A stretch of DNA of 64,000 nucleotides from Verrucomicrobiota bacterium (lineage in GTDB: Bacteria; Verrucomicrobiota; Verrucomicrobiia; Opitutales; Opitutaceae), in assembly GCA_016235555.1 (NCBI GenBank), contig JACRKC010000081.1, forward strand, positions 1-64,000, read 5' to 3'. Each line of letters opens with the position of its first letter. Within the stretch, counting starts at the first letter, position 1. This document shows positions 54,100-62,323 of the stretch, one piece after another. The position numbers and the translations under genes are program-made. The notes beneath the pieces are model-generated. The model saw only the letters and a program-made list of their open reading frames with translations, searched no databases and was not told where the DNA came from.

Positions 54100-55953
54100 T
54101 CAATCTGCCCGCCGAAACACCGCGCGCCCCTCCACCCACGTCTCCAGCACGCGCGTCGTCCGAAGATCGTCGATCGGGCACGTGAGCAAATCGCGGTCGA
54201 CCACGATGAAATCGGCGCGCTTGCCGGCTTCGAGCGAGCCGATCTCCTTTTCCCAAAACAACAGGAACGCGTTGTTGCGCGTGTAGAACTCGATCGCCTG
54301 GCGGCGTGTAATCGCTTCTTCGGGGTGCAGCTCGCCTTCATACCACTTCGCGTGCCGCGTGATCGTCGTCCACATCGCGAGGAACGGATTGTAGGGATTG
54401 ATCGCGCGGAGGTCGCCGATCTTCAGCATGTGGTCCGACCCGCCGCCGGCCACGCCGCCCGCGGCAAAGATCGTCTTCAGCGGCTGGAAATACCGCAGCC
54501 GGTCGTAGCCGAACTGCTGCACGAGCGTGCGCGCGTCGAGGTAGAGCCAGATCGGCTGGATATCGAGCACCACGCCGAGGCGCGTCGCGCGCTCGACGGT
54601 TTCCTTCGTCATGAAACTCGAATGCGTGATGCCCATGCGCAGGTCGCGCAGCGGCCTCTCGCGGTTCACCTGCTCATAAACGTCGAGCAACACCGCGCCG
54701 GCCGCGTCGCCCTGGGCGTGCGCGGTGAATTGCAGGCCATGCGAGGCCACGCGGCGCACCATCTCGAGCAGGCGGTCCGGCGGGACGTTGAGCACGCCGC
54801 GGTAGGTGTCGTCGCGGATGCCGTAGTTTTCGCTGCGCCCCCACGGCTGCGACATGTAGGAACTGCCCGTGAGCATCCCGCCATCGAGCCAGATTTTCGT
54901 CCCGATAAGGTGCAGCCACGGGTCGGTCTTCCGCAGCGGACTCGCCCCGATGCGGTCGATGGCCCCGAGGATCCCGGCCATCGCGCCCACCGTCGGAAAC
55001 GTCTGCGACAGCGCCACGCGCGCCGTCAGCGTCCCGTCCGCGCGGAGCTTTTCGTAGTGCTTGATCGATTCGGGTGTGGCCCCGCGGTCGGCGATCGTCG
55101 TGAAACCGATCTGGTTGTAGTCGCGGAACAACGCCTGCAACCGCTGCCGCTGCTCCATTTCGGACGGCACGCGCGCGACCTGACCCATCTTGATGTAGCG
55201 GGCGAGTCCGCGCGCCATGCCGGTGGGATCGCCGGCGGCGTCCTTCTCCAAGTAACCCGGTCCGCCATCGGTGACCGCGAAGTTGCGGTCGAAGCCGCAC
55301 TTTTTCAGCGCGAGCGTGTTGAGCATGTTGTCGGGGCCGGTGCGGAAATTCACCGCGTGCCGCGGCGCGACCGCGTCGAGCTCCGCGCGCGTCGGAAACC
55401 GCGACTCCTTCAGCCGCGTGATGAACACCTGCTGCAGTGAAATCCATCCGCCCTCCGGCACCACGCGTGCCCGTGCCGCGATGTAGTCGAGCACGTCGCG
55501 GAGGGTCTCCATGTCCGGAATCTCGTGATCGAACTCGAACACCGCCGCCGCCGGCGCATGCACGTGCGAGTCGATCAACCCCGGCAACAGCATGCGCCCG
55601 CCGAGGTCCTGGAGCTGCGTGACGCCGTCGCGCGCGAGCGCACGCATCGCGGCCGATGTGCCCGTGGCGACGATCTTTCCGCCGCGCACGGCCATCGCTT
55701 CGGCAACGGTGAAGCTGGCATCGACCGTGAGGATTTTGCCGTTGAGCCAAACGGCGTCGGGTGGCGGCGGTTGGGCGAACACCGTCGACACGACCGAAGC
55801 AACCACCAGCGAACCAATCCACCTCCGAGCGACTGGAGCGACGTGGCAGCCGAGGTAACGAGGCTGGTCCGCGCGCCTCGCCGCCCGACCGGCCTCCTCA
55901 CGTCGGCCGCTACCCGCTGTGGCGCTGTTCCGATTGATACTGCGTAGGCACAT
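54100..55953 (-). CDS. Exported amidohydrolase (YtcJ/amidohydrolase_3 type)
   Basis: A 617-residue frame. Metal-site motifs: LIDSHVHAPA (HxH), TAHAQGDAAG and MGITHSSF (His), AGGGSDHML (Asp). The TIM barrel is flanked by the usual small beta domain (WLNGKILTVDASF, then AGKRADFIVVDRDLL). Substrate unknown. The signal-like helix RRWIGSLVVASVVSTVFA begins about 44 residues into the frame; the preceding codons are family H palindrome read through. ATG 55953 is 9 bases after the upstream stop, which suits an operon start, but the true N-terminus is uncertain. Confidence 0.8.
   Translation of the reverse strand: MCLRSINRNSATAGSGRREEAGRAARRADQPRYLGCHVAPVARRWIGSLVVASVVSTVFAQPPPPDAVWLNGKILTVDASFTVAEAMAVRGGKIVATGTSAAMRALARDGVTQLQDLGGRMLLPGLIDSHVHAPAAAVFEFDHEIPDMETLRDVLDYIAARARVVPEGGWISLQQVFITRLKESRFPTRAELDAVAPRHAVNFRTGPDNMLNTLALKKCGFDRNFAVTDGGPGYLEKDAAGDPTGMARGLARYIKMGQVARVPSEMEQRQRLQALFRDYNQIGFTTIADRGATPESIKHYEKLRADGTLTARVALSQTFPTVGAMAGILGAIDRIGASPLRKTDPWLHLIGTKIWLDGGMLTGSSYMSQPWGRSENYGIRDDTYRGVLNVPPDRLLEMVRRVASHGLQFTAHAQGDAAGAVLLDVYEQVNRERPLRDLRMGITHSSFMTKETVERATRLGVVLDIQPIWLYLDARTLVQQFGYDRLRYFQPLKTIFAAGGVAGGGSDHMLKIGDLRAINPYNPFLAMWTTITRHAKWYEGELHPEEAITRRQAIEFYTRNNAFLLFWEKEIGSLEAGKRADFIVVDRDLLTCPIDDLRTTRVLETWVEGRAVFRRAD
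55843..55913. repeat. Palindromic repeat family H at the 5' end of the amidohydrolase gene
   Basis: Reads gtggcagccgaggtaacgag on one side and ctcctcacgtcggccgctac on the other. It lies between the only ATG and the signal-peptide codons and leaves the reading frame open. Confidence 0.8.
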
Positions 55954-55962
55954 AAAAGTGAT

Positions 55963-57015
55963 TCACACCCGCTCCAGTTTGATCGGGTAGGTATTCCCCG
56001 AGGAAAACTGGGCCACGTAGACGCTTCCCTCGCGGTCGACGATCACGTCGTGCGGGTGCATGAAAATCTCTTCCACGTGCTTCATCGGACGCAACGCGCC
56101 GTCGTCGCCATACTCGGGTGCGGTGCCGGCGAGGTTCGACACGACCCGCAGTCTGGCATCGAGCACCGAGACGAAACCACGGCTGTTGCGATCCTTCGGC
56201 CAGTTGTCGGCGAGATGCGCGACGAAGAAATGGCCATCGTGCAGGCGGATCTGGCGCGGGTTGCCGCCCGGCATGTCCACGCGCTCGAGCTTGCGGCCAT
56301 CGAGCGCGAGGCGTTGCAGGTGTTGCTGGTCGCTCATCGCGATGAGGAGCGTCGGGTTCGCGACGTCGCGCGTGTCGGCCATGCCGCCGTGCGGCCCCCA
56401 ATGCGCGATGCCACCCTCCTGCCCTCCGAAAATCTTTTTGAATTTCCCGTCCGCGCCGTGATGCGTGATGTAATCGCGGCCGTAGCCGTCGAGCGTGAAG
56501 AACTCGCCGTTCGGCAGATGCAGCGTCCACGATGGGCGAAACTGATCCTCCTTCTCGTATTTTCCCGTGTGCTGCGGCCAGCGCCATTCGTCGAGCACGG
56601 TGCCGTCGAGCGTGGTTTTCACGACGAGGTGCTTGGTCAGATCGGTGATGAACAGCACCTCGCGGCCGCCCGTCCCTCCATCGCTCACGAGCGACAGGCC
56701 GTGCGCTCCCGGAAACCGCGTGCCCCACTTGTGCACCAGCCGCCCCGCGCGGTCGTAGACGATCACGTTGTTGGCGGTGTGATTCGTGAGCAGGATGATG
56801 TGTCCTTCGCGATCGACCGCGAGCCCATGGCAGTCCTTCACGGGTGTGTCCGCGCCCAGCACGCCCCAGCCGGTAACAACGCGGTAGCGGAACCGGCCGT
56901 GGCCGAGCACTGGAGCCGGCGTGGCTGCGCGCACGCGACTGATGACTGCGACAGTGGTAACGGCAGCCGAAGTGAGGAAGCGGCGGCGGGTGACGGTGGG
57001 GCGTCGGGCGGTCAT
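55963..57015 (-). CDS. Tat-exported six-bladed beta-propeller (NHL-like) protein
   Basis: 350 residues. TARRPTVTRRRFLTSAAV is a twin-arginine signal. Repeats such as CHGLAVDREGHIILLTNH, PSWTLHLPNGEFFTLDGYGR and HPHDVIVDREGSVYVAQF show six propeller blades with conserved Asp/His at blade tips, resembling peptidylglycine lyase or NHL proteins. Function is unknown. It precedes the amidohydrolase in the same direction with only 9 bases between, so the pair is likely co-transcribed. Confidence 0.8.
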   Translation of the reverse strand: MTARRPTVTRRRFLTSAAVTTVAVISRVRAATPAPVLGHGRFRYRVVTGWGVLGADTPVKDCHGLAVDREGHIILLTNHTANNVIVYDRAGRLVHKWGTRFPGAHGLSLVSDGGTGGREVLFITDLTKHLVVKTTLDGTVLDEWRWPQHTGKYEKEDQFRPSWTLHLPNGEFFTLDGYGRDYITHHGADGKFKKIFGGQEGGIAHWGPHGGMADTRDVANPTLLIAMSDQQHLQRLALDGRKLERVDMPGGNPRQIRLHDGHFFVAHLADNWPKDRNSRGFVSVLDARLRVVSNLAGTAPEYGDDGALRPMKHVEEIFMHPHDVIVDREGSVYVAQFSSGNTYPIKLERV

Positions 57016-57057
57016 GGGCGGATCGGAGCGTGAGCGGTGGTGGCGCGTTGCGCAATC

Positions 57058-57119
57058 CACGAGGCGGGACGTCTCGTCCACGACTGGCACCGCGTCGCGG
57101 CTGAGGCGTCTCGCCTCGG
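57058..57119. repeat. Palindromic repeat family I, copy 3
   Basis: Begins cacgaggcgggacgtctcgt and ends ggctgaggcgtctcgcctcg. It lies upstream of the propeller gene; the rest of 57016-57269 contains no gene. Confidence 0.75.
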
Positions 57120-57269
57120 TTCGAAGGGAGCTGCGCGCCCCGAATCCGTTTTCCATCCCCCCCGATTCTCCCGCACAAAACCCGCCTCCCGCCACGAAAA
57201 CGCCGGGGTCGCGTCTGCGACACCCGGCGGTTACTCGTCGTGACTGGGGCGTCCCGCCCCGGGCCTGAT

Positions 57270-57671
57270 TCAGTTCACGGTGATCTTGCGCGGCTTGATC
57301 GCCTCCGCCTTCGGCAGCGCGATGCGCAGCACACCGTCGCGGATTTCCGCGTGGATCTGGTCGGCGTCGATCGCGTTGTCGTGGGTGAGGACGAGCTCGT
57401 AAGGCGCGTCGACGCTCTCGCGGTAGAGCGCCGTCCAGCCTTCGGGCTGCTTCCAGGCACGACGACCGACGATGCGGAACTGGCCCTCTTCGGCGGTCAG
57501 CTCGAGGCCGTCCCTGGTGACACCCGGCAGATGCACGGTGACGCCAAAGGCGGTGCCGGTTTCGTTGACGTCGTAGTGCGGTTTCACAGTCGGGCCGGGA
57601 TCAGCCGGCGAGGCGCCATGGCGCACCGGCGTGCGGGTGAACGAGGGAATGAGCGTGGTGAAGAGTGACAT
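57270..57671 (-). CDS. Hsp20/alpha-crystallin family small heat-shock protein
   Basis: 133 residues. The alpha-crystallin domain spans about residues 32-128: FGVTVHLPGVTRDGLELTAE (cut before), FRIVGRRAW and the late DGVLRIALPKAE, followed by an IKPRKITVN tail without the usual IxI. It is an ATP-independent holdase for unfolding proteins. The ribosome site (AAAGGAGAAA) matches that of the second Hsp20 gene upstream, so the two are probably expressed together under stress. Confidence 0.92.
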   Translation of the reverse strand: MSLFTTLIPSFTRTPVRHGASPADPGPTVKPHYDVNETGTAFGVTVHLPGVTRDGLELTAEEGQFRIVGRRAWKQPEGWTALYRESVDAPYELVLTHDNAIDADQIHAEIRDGVLRIALPKAEAIKPRKITVN

Positions 57672-57740
57672 GGTGAGTTTCTCCTTTGGTGTTTCTTTGG
57701 TGATGGGAGTTCCGGAGGGTGGAGCATGCCGCGCAGCGGC

Positions 57741-58199
57741 TCACTTCACCGTGACGGTGATTTTTTTCGGCTTCGCTTCTTCGCGTTTCGGGAGCGTCAC
57801 GGTAAGGAGGCCATTCTCGTAGGCGGCGCTCACCTTGTCGGCGTGCACCGAGTCGTTGAGCGCGACCGAGCGGCTGAACGAGCAGGACTCCTCGCCCTTG
57901 CCATCGGCCGCCGGCGTCTTGCGCGCCGCACTGATGGTCAGGAAGCCGTCGACGACCTCGACGTTGATGTCGTCACGGTTCACGCCGGGAAGCTCGGCGC
58001 GGACGTAGGTGTGATCCTTGTCTTCGAAGAGATCGACCGGGAAGCGGCTGGCGGGAGTGGTGGTGCCGAAGTCGCTCAGCGCGGTTTCGAAGAGCCGGTC
58101 GATCTCGGTCTCAAGACCGGACCACGGCGAACGGGGAAAGCCGCCCAGCGCCGGGGCCGGGCTGCGGTAAGAAGGATAGGTGTAACGGACGAGTCTCAT
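57741..58199 (-). CDS. Hsp20/alpha-crystallin family small heat-shock protein
   Basis: 152 residues. N-terminal arm (RSPWSGLETEIDRLFETAL) precedes the alpha-crystallin domain with VRAELPGVNRDDINVEVVDG, LTISAARK and ENGLLTVTLPKREEAKPKKI. ATG 58199 follows AGGAG at a good distance. It is the first gene of the Hsp20 pair; the 19-bp tandem repeats at 58400-58456 lie about 200 bases upstream. No CIRCE inverted repeat was seen. Confidence 0.93.
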   Translation of the reverse strand: MRLVRYTYPSYRSPAPALGGFPRSPWSGLETEIDRLFETALSDFGTTTPASRFPVDLFEDKDHTYVRAELPGVNRDDINVEVVDGFLTISAARKTPAADGKGEESCSFSRSVALNDSVHADKVSAAYENGLLTVTLPKREEAKPKKITVTVK

Positions 58200-58399
58200 G
58201 GTGATGTTCTCCTGTGGGAGTGGTTGGGAATTTCGACGAGGCACACGTTTGCACATCCGGTGCCGGTGCCGGCGGTCCCGCAAATCACGCTGCCGGCGTC
58301 GGTTGTTTTCCACCGGCCGGCCCGGGCTGTGAAATCGCGGCACGAGGTGTGCCGGCCAATCCGGCAAGATCGTCACAATCCGGGGGCGCCAAGAATTAC

Positions 58400-58456
58400 G
58401 CTCGGTTTTCGGAGATATGCTCGGTTTTCGGCCAAGCGCTCGGTTCTAAAGCGAGC
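58400..58456. promoter_or_regulatory. Three 19-bp tandem repeats starting GCTCGGTT upstream of the hsp20 pair
   Basis: Units start at 58400, 58419 and 58438 with gctcggttttcgg, gctcggttttcgg and gctcggttctaaa. A looser relative (gcccggtcttctaaaa) follows near 58467. The two-turn spacing places all copies on nearly the same DNA face, as for an array of protein-binding sites. The region 58200-58590 holds no gene. Confidence 0.5.
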
Positions 58457-58591
58457 CTGGCAATACGCCCGGTCTTCTAAAATCGCTTCTTCGGGGCCGG
58501 CTGAAGGCTTCCTCGGGAGTCGCCCGGTGGTTCGAACCCCTGTTGGGACTCAGGGCGACATCACCAGTTCGAGCCGTGATGATGAACGTAG

Positions 58592-58792
58592 GAGAGCGGC
58601 GCCGGATACGTCACGAAGTTTGCCGTCGATGCTGAATTCGTCGCTCGTTTCCCGAGGAAAACCGTCGGAGCGAAAGTGCACGAAGAGCTTTGGGTGCCCG
58701 CGGAAGAACTCGCCGAATTCAATCGGCATATCGTCGGCAAGATCGAGGTGACGCGAGAGTTTCGCACATCCGACCCGCACGACGCCGACTGA
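58592..58792 (+). pseudogene. Short conserved-looking protein without a start codon
   Basis: The frame after a TAG at 58589 encodes about 66 residues including KFAVDAEFVARFPRKTVG, HEELWVPAEELAEFNRHIVG and KIEVTREFR, then stops at 58790-58792. The pattern (FP..TVG..HEE.W.PAEEL.EFN..IVG.IEV) looks like a real small protein rather than chance. No ATG, GTG or TTG lies before KFAV, so either the 5' end is broken by the TAG or the start is non-standard. Function unknown. Confidence 0.5.
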
Positions 58793-58825
58793 GCCGCGAC
58801 GCTATCAGTATTGGAGCGGCGTGGA

Positions 58826-60361
58826 TCAGCTCTCGCCGGTCTCGGCGACCCCTTCGCGACGAGACGCCTTGTGGGCCGCGCGCTTCTCACGACGCACGCG
58901 CACCCACGGCGGCTCCGGGGCCTCGCCGGCCATGATGCAGCCTTGCGGCTGAATCTCGCCGACGACGGTCGCGAGGCCGAACCGCGCGATCTGGGCCTTC
59001 ACTTTCGTGGCGTCCTTGTAGCCGAGCGGAGACTCCGACAGATCCGGAGCGCCGCCAAACCAGCGGATGTCGAGGCCGGCCGTGCACGCAGCGAGCGTTT
59101 GCTGCACGCGGGCGGGATCGAGCTCGCCGTCGGCGTCCTTGTAGGGCGCGAGCATGGCGGTGCGCGAGAGGTTGCGGCCGGCGCCGTGCGGGCAGAACGA
59201 GAGGTAGCGGTCCTCGTTCGCGCCGAGCACGAGGAGGATTTCGCGCGCCATATTGAGCGGGATGAGGCCGAGCAGCGGGCGGCCGGACGCGTCGCGCCAC
59301 GCGGGCGTGGCACCTTTGCCATGGAAGAACGAGTCGCCACGCTGCCACACGAAGTTGTGCTCGTTGCCGATCTGCACGAGGGCGCGCTGGCCGAGGCGGC
59401 GCAGGAGCGCGTCGTGGAGCACGGCGTGGTTTTCGCGCGTCCAGCGGGAGATGTAGCGGAGGGCGTCCCAGTAGGCGCGGCCCTCGGGCGAGTCGCCCGG
59501 GAGCCAGGCGGCGGAGTCGGGGATGTCCTTGGCGTTTTCGTCGCACCACTGGCGGGCGGCTTTCTGGCCGCGTTTGTAGACGTCGGCGCCGAGGCCGCGC
59601 GAACCGTGGTGGGTCACGAGGACATTGAACTCGCCGTCGCGGCGCACAATCCACTCGGCGAGCTCGGTGTAGCCGGCGGCGTCGAGGGCGGCGCGTTGCG
59701 CTTCGGTGAACGAGATGCGGCCGACGTAGGCGAAGTGGTTGCCGTCGCCCTGCGTGCCGAGGAAATCCTGGGCGCGGCTGCGCAGACCGGCAAGGAACGG
59801 GTTGTCCCAGACCGGCTCGCCGAGGACGGCGGACGTGAGCTGGTAGCCGCGCGGGCGGCCACCGGGACCGAAGTGCGTGGTCTTCTGGAGCTGATCCATC
59901 ATTTCGCCGACCGGGTGGTTGGCGGGGAAGAACGTGGCGAACATCGAGCAGCAGATGTCGGCCGAGTGCGCGCCGGGGATGATGGCGTTTTCGACTTCGA
60001 TGGCGCCACCGACCGGGATCGTGGCGCGGCCGCCGCCCGAGGGGCAGGCGTCGGGCATGATCACGCCGCGCTTCACGACCGGGACGTGCAGCAGCTCCGT
60101 CATGCGCTGGCGGGCGGCGGCGACGTTGGCGGCTTCCTCGGGCGTCTCGGCCTCGATGGCTTCGGCGAGCGGAGCCGGCTCGTCGCGCGGGAGGATCACG
60201 GCGAGTTGCTTCGGAAATTCGGCTTCGAGTTGCGCGAGCACGTCGGTGCGCGCGAGGCCCGTGGCCTCGAGGTCGCGGGCGCGGCGCAGGGCCGGGCCGA
60301 GGCGGCGGCCTTCGTGCCAGCCGGCGGCGATGAGATCGCGGGCTTTGATTTCCATGGTCAT
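58826..60361 (-). CDS. rtcB: RtcB-family RNA ligase
   Basis: GTP- and manganese-dependent ligase joining 2',3'-cyclic phosphate or 3'-phosphate ends to 5'-OH ends, used for tRNA splicing in archaea and animals and for RNA repair in bacteria. 511 residues from ATG 60361 (ATG 60355 is two codons later). Active-site motifs: HSADICCSM (Asp, Cys), GDGNHF, THHGSRGLG, NEHNFV and CPHGAGRNLSR with the guanylated His. No archease gene is seen. It is the last gene of the minus-strand block that begins with the tRNA array. Confidence 0.93.
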   Translation of the reverse strand: MTMEIKARDLIAAGWHEGRRLGPALRRARDLEATGLARTDVLAQLEAEFPKQLAVILPRDEPAPLAEAIEAETPEEAANVAAARQRMTELLHVPVVKRGVIMPDACPSGGGRATIPVGGAIEVENAIIPGAHSADICCSMFATFFPANHPVGEMMDQLQKTTHFGPGGRPRGYQLTSAVLGEPVWDNPFLAGLRSRAQDFLGTQGDGNHFAYVGRISFTEAQRAALDAAGYTELAEWIVRRDGEFNVLVTHHGSRGLGADVYKRGQKAARQWCDENAKDIPDSAAWLPGDSPEGRAYWDALRYISRWTRENHAVLHDALLRRLGQRALVQIGNEHNFVWQRGDSFFHGKGATPAWRDASGRPLLGLIPLNMAREILLVLGANEDRYLSFCPHGAGRNLSRTAMLAPYKDADGELDPARVQQTLAACTAGLDIRWFGGAPDLSESPLGYKDATKVKAQIARFGLATVVGEIQPQGCIMAGEAPEPPWVRVRREKRAAHKASRREGVAETGES

Positions 60362-60589
60362 TGTCGGATACGAAATCGATCGGGACACCGGCTCAGAGCG
60401 AGCGGAGGTGCAACAAGCGACAAAGCTTTGATCCTTTAGGGATGCATTTTGCGTTTTGAGATCTTGAACGATGAGGGTTAACAATCAGGTCGGTATCGTT
60501 TAGGTAAACGGGGTTTCAAGCCGTTCGATGGCATCGTGGATGCCAGTGCCTGTTGTCAGCCTTCGCCCGTCCAAGCCGGGCCCGAAAGT

Positions 60590-61078
60590 TTATGCAGAAA
60601 GAGTGATGCGCGTGGTGGCGTTGAATTCGTCGATCTCGTCCTGCAGCTGTTCGATTTCCGCTTGGTAGCTGGCGACCAGGCGGTCGACTTCATCGCGCGC
60701 GATGGTTGCGACGTAGACCGTGCGAACGGCATCGTCGCGGCTCAAGAAGCCAACGCACTCGACCTCTTCACCTTCCTTGGTGTTGAGGCTCTTCAAGAAT
60801 GTGATGAGGCCGCGCAGCTCAGCCTGGAGGTTGAGCTTGCCGTAGATGCCGCGGTCACCGGACGCCACCCCTGCGTTGGCGGCAGCAATGGCGCCCTTGA
60901 ACGCAGCGAGTTCGCGCGACTGGACGACGCACTGATCGAACACAGCACGCACGTCGGCGCGGGCCGCTTGCGACTCTTTGCGGGAATTTTCACGCTGCAC
61001 GATTTCGCGAGCGCGAGCGATTTCACCGGCGAGGCGGTTCTTGTGTTTCAGGGCCTGGGCGAGATTGAACGACTTCAT
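60590..61078 (-). CDS. Hypothetical helical protein between sigma factor and rtcB
   Basis: 162 residues, highly charged and mostly helical. Start MKSFNLAQALKHKNRLAGEI; middle segment YGKLNLQAELRGLITFLKSL; end EIEQLQDEIDEFNATTRITL, a layout recalling the DIP1984/septicolysin-like family, though this is uncertain. It contains VATIARDEVDRLVASYQAEI coiled-coil character. It directly precedes rtcB with 228 bases between. A small palindrome TGACTA-tc-TAGTCA lies upstream at 61170-61183. Confidence 0.65.
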   Translation of the reverse strand: MKSFNLAQALKHKNRLAGEIARAREIVQRENSRKESQAARADVRAVFDQCVVQSRELAAFKGAIAAANAGVASGDRGIYGKLNLQAELRGLITFLKSLNTKEGEEVECVGFLSRDDAVRTVYVATIARDEVDRLVASYQAEIEQLQDEIDEFNATTRITLSA

Positions 61079-61254
61079 GGAAAATATCTGGTTGAGATGG
61101 ATGTTGGATTTGATGCGACGGATAATAGCGGGCTTTCGAAGATCAAGGCAGGTCGAAGGCCGCTACCGATATGACTATCTAGTCAGGTATGTTGGTCTCG
61201 AGAGCGCGGAGGCGTTTGTCGCGACCGGAATATTTGTCGAGGAAGCGCATGACG

Positions 61255-61431
61255 CTACGCCGGCAGAACGCCGCTTTTTCTCGGACGGGTGCCGCGGTAG
61301 AGCGGGCCGTTTGCCGCACGGAAACGAGAGCGCAACGGAAACGTGGTCTCATGCAGCGGCTGCAGCGTGCTCGGGAGCCGAACAAGGCGGAGGCGAAGGG
61401 TCGGACGCTGAGTAATGGGCAGGTGCGACAT
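61255..61431 (-). CDS. Possible small basic protein, 58 residues
   Basis: ATG 61431 opens MSHLPITQRPTLRLRLVRLP and ends in KSGVLPA; strongly basic. After a 4-base gap another ATG (61250) opens a 23-residue frame starting MRFLDKYSGRDKRLRALETN and ending at 61179. Both lie in the 418-base gap between the sigma factor and the 162-residue gene. Ribosome sites are weak; these are candidates only. Confidence 0.3.
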   Translation of the reverse strand: MSHLPITQRPTLRLRLVRLPSTLQPLHETTFPLRSRFRAANGPLYRGTRPRKSGVLPA

Positions 61432-61496
61432 GGCGGGAGATATTTGAAATGGATGGACGGGAGTCTGCCGAACGGTCGGCAGGCGGGAGGACATGG

Positions 61497-62225
61497 TCAG
61501 TGGCGGTTCAACACTGTTTGCCACAGTGCGAGGACGATGAAGTCTTCGCTCAGCTTCTTCTCGGCAGCTTCGCGGATTTGCCGGACGCGCTCTTTGGAGA
61601 CGTTCAGCTCGCCAGCGATTTCCTCGAGGGTGGCGTCGTCCAAATAGTAGCGGCGCAGCACGCAGGCGTGATTTGGCGGGAGGCGATCGAGCGCAGCGCG
61701 CACGGAGGCGTGTGCATCGAGCGACTCGGCCGACTGGGCCGGGCACGTAGCATCGCTGTCGACGAGCGCGTGGAGCAACTCGCCTTCCGCATGGGTTTCG
61801 TCGGCGGAGCATGCCTGGGCGGCGGTCGCGATACGGTCGAGTTGTTCGACGGCTTGCGTCGATAAACCAGCTACGGAGGCGATCTCACTCGAAGTGGGCG
61901 CGCGACCGAGCTCGCGCTCAAGCGCCGCAGCGGCGCGGCGCACGAGCGTGACTCGGGCGCGCGTGTGGCGCGACAGCGGGTCAAGGCGGCGGAGTTCGTC
62001 GAGAACAGCGCCGCGAACGCGCACGTAGCAAAAAGCGCGCGCTTGTTCGGCCGGGCCGTCAAAGCGCAGGAGTGCTTCGATCAGCGCGACCTTGCCAGCG
62101 CTCGCGAGATCATCACGCGAGACGTGGGCCGGGATGCGGCGATCGATGGCGCCAAGCACCGCGTCGACGACACTGAGCGTGTCGGCGAGCGAGAGGGGCG
62201 TGGAAGTTGAAAGGGTGAGAGTCAT
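61497..62225 (-). CDS. FliA-like sigma-70 family sigma factor
   Basis: 242 residues. Region 2: RDDLASAGKVALIEALLRFD followed by AFCYVRVRGAVLDELRRLD, the RIRGAMLDELR-type signature of the FliA/SigB/WhiG group. Region 3: ELGRAPTSSEIASVAGLS. Region 4: LDRLPPNHACVLRRYYLDDA and LEEIAGELNVSKERVRQI, the helix-turn-helix for -35 recognition. No flagellar genes are in the window; its place between the tRNA array, HNH gene and rtcB suggests a dedicated role, perhaps switching on the island. Confidence 0.88.
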   Translation of the reverse strand: MTLTLSTSTPLSLADTLSVVDAVLGAIDRRIPAHVSRDDLASAGKVALIEALLRFDGPAEQARAFCYVRVRGAVLDELRRLDPLSRHTRARVTLVRRAAAALERELGRAPTSSEIASVAGLSTQAVEQLDRIATAAQACSADETHAEGELLHALVDSDATCPAQSAESLDAHASVRAALDRLPPNHACVLRRYYLDDATLEEIAGELNVSKERVRQIREAAEKKLSEDFIVLALWQTVLNRH

Positions 62226-62323
62226 GGCGGGCGGGAAGGCCCGAGAGGTGTTTCATTTTGGAAGAGGAATGGCTTGGCGGCTCCAAGGAGCAGCGCGACG
62301 TTGAAGCGCCGCGCTGTGATGGG

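Noticed and set aside
58520-58550. T-arm-like string ggttcgaacccc suggesting a tRNA or attachment site
   Set aside because: No acceptor, D or anticodon arm could be built around it on either strand.
61497-62225. Flagellar sigma FliA assignment
   Set aside because: Region motifs are FliA-like, but there are no motility genes nearby, and its neighbours suggest a different role, so no gene symbol was given.
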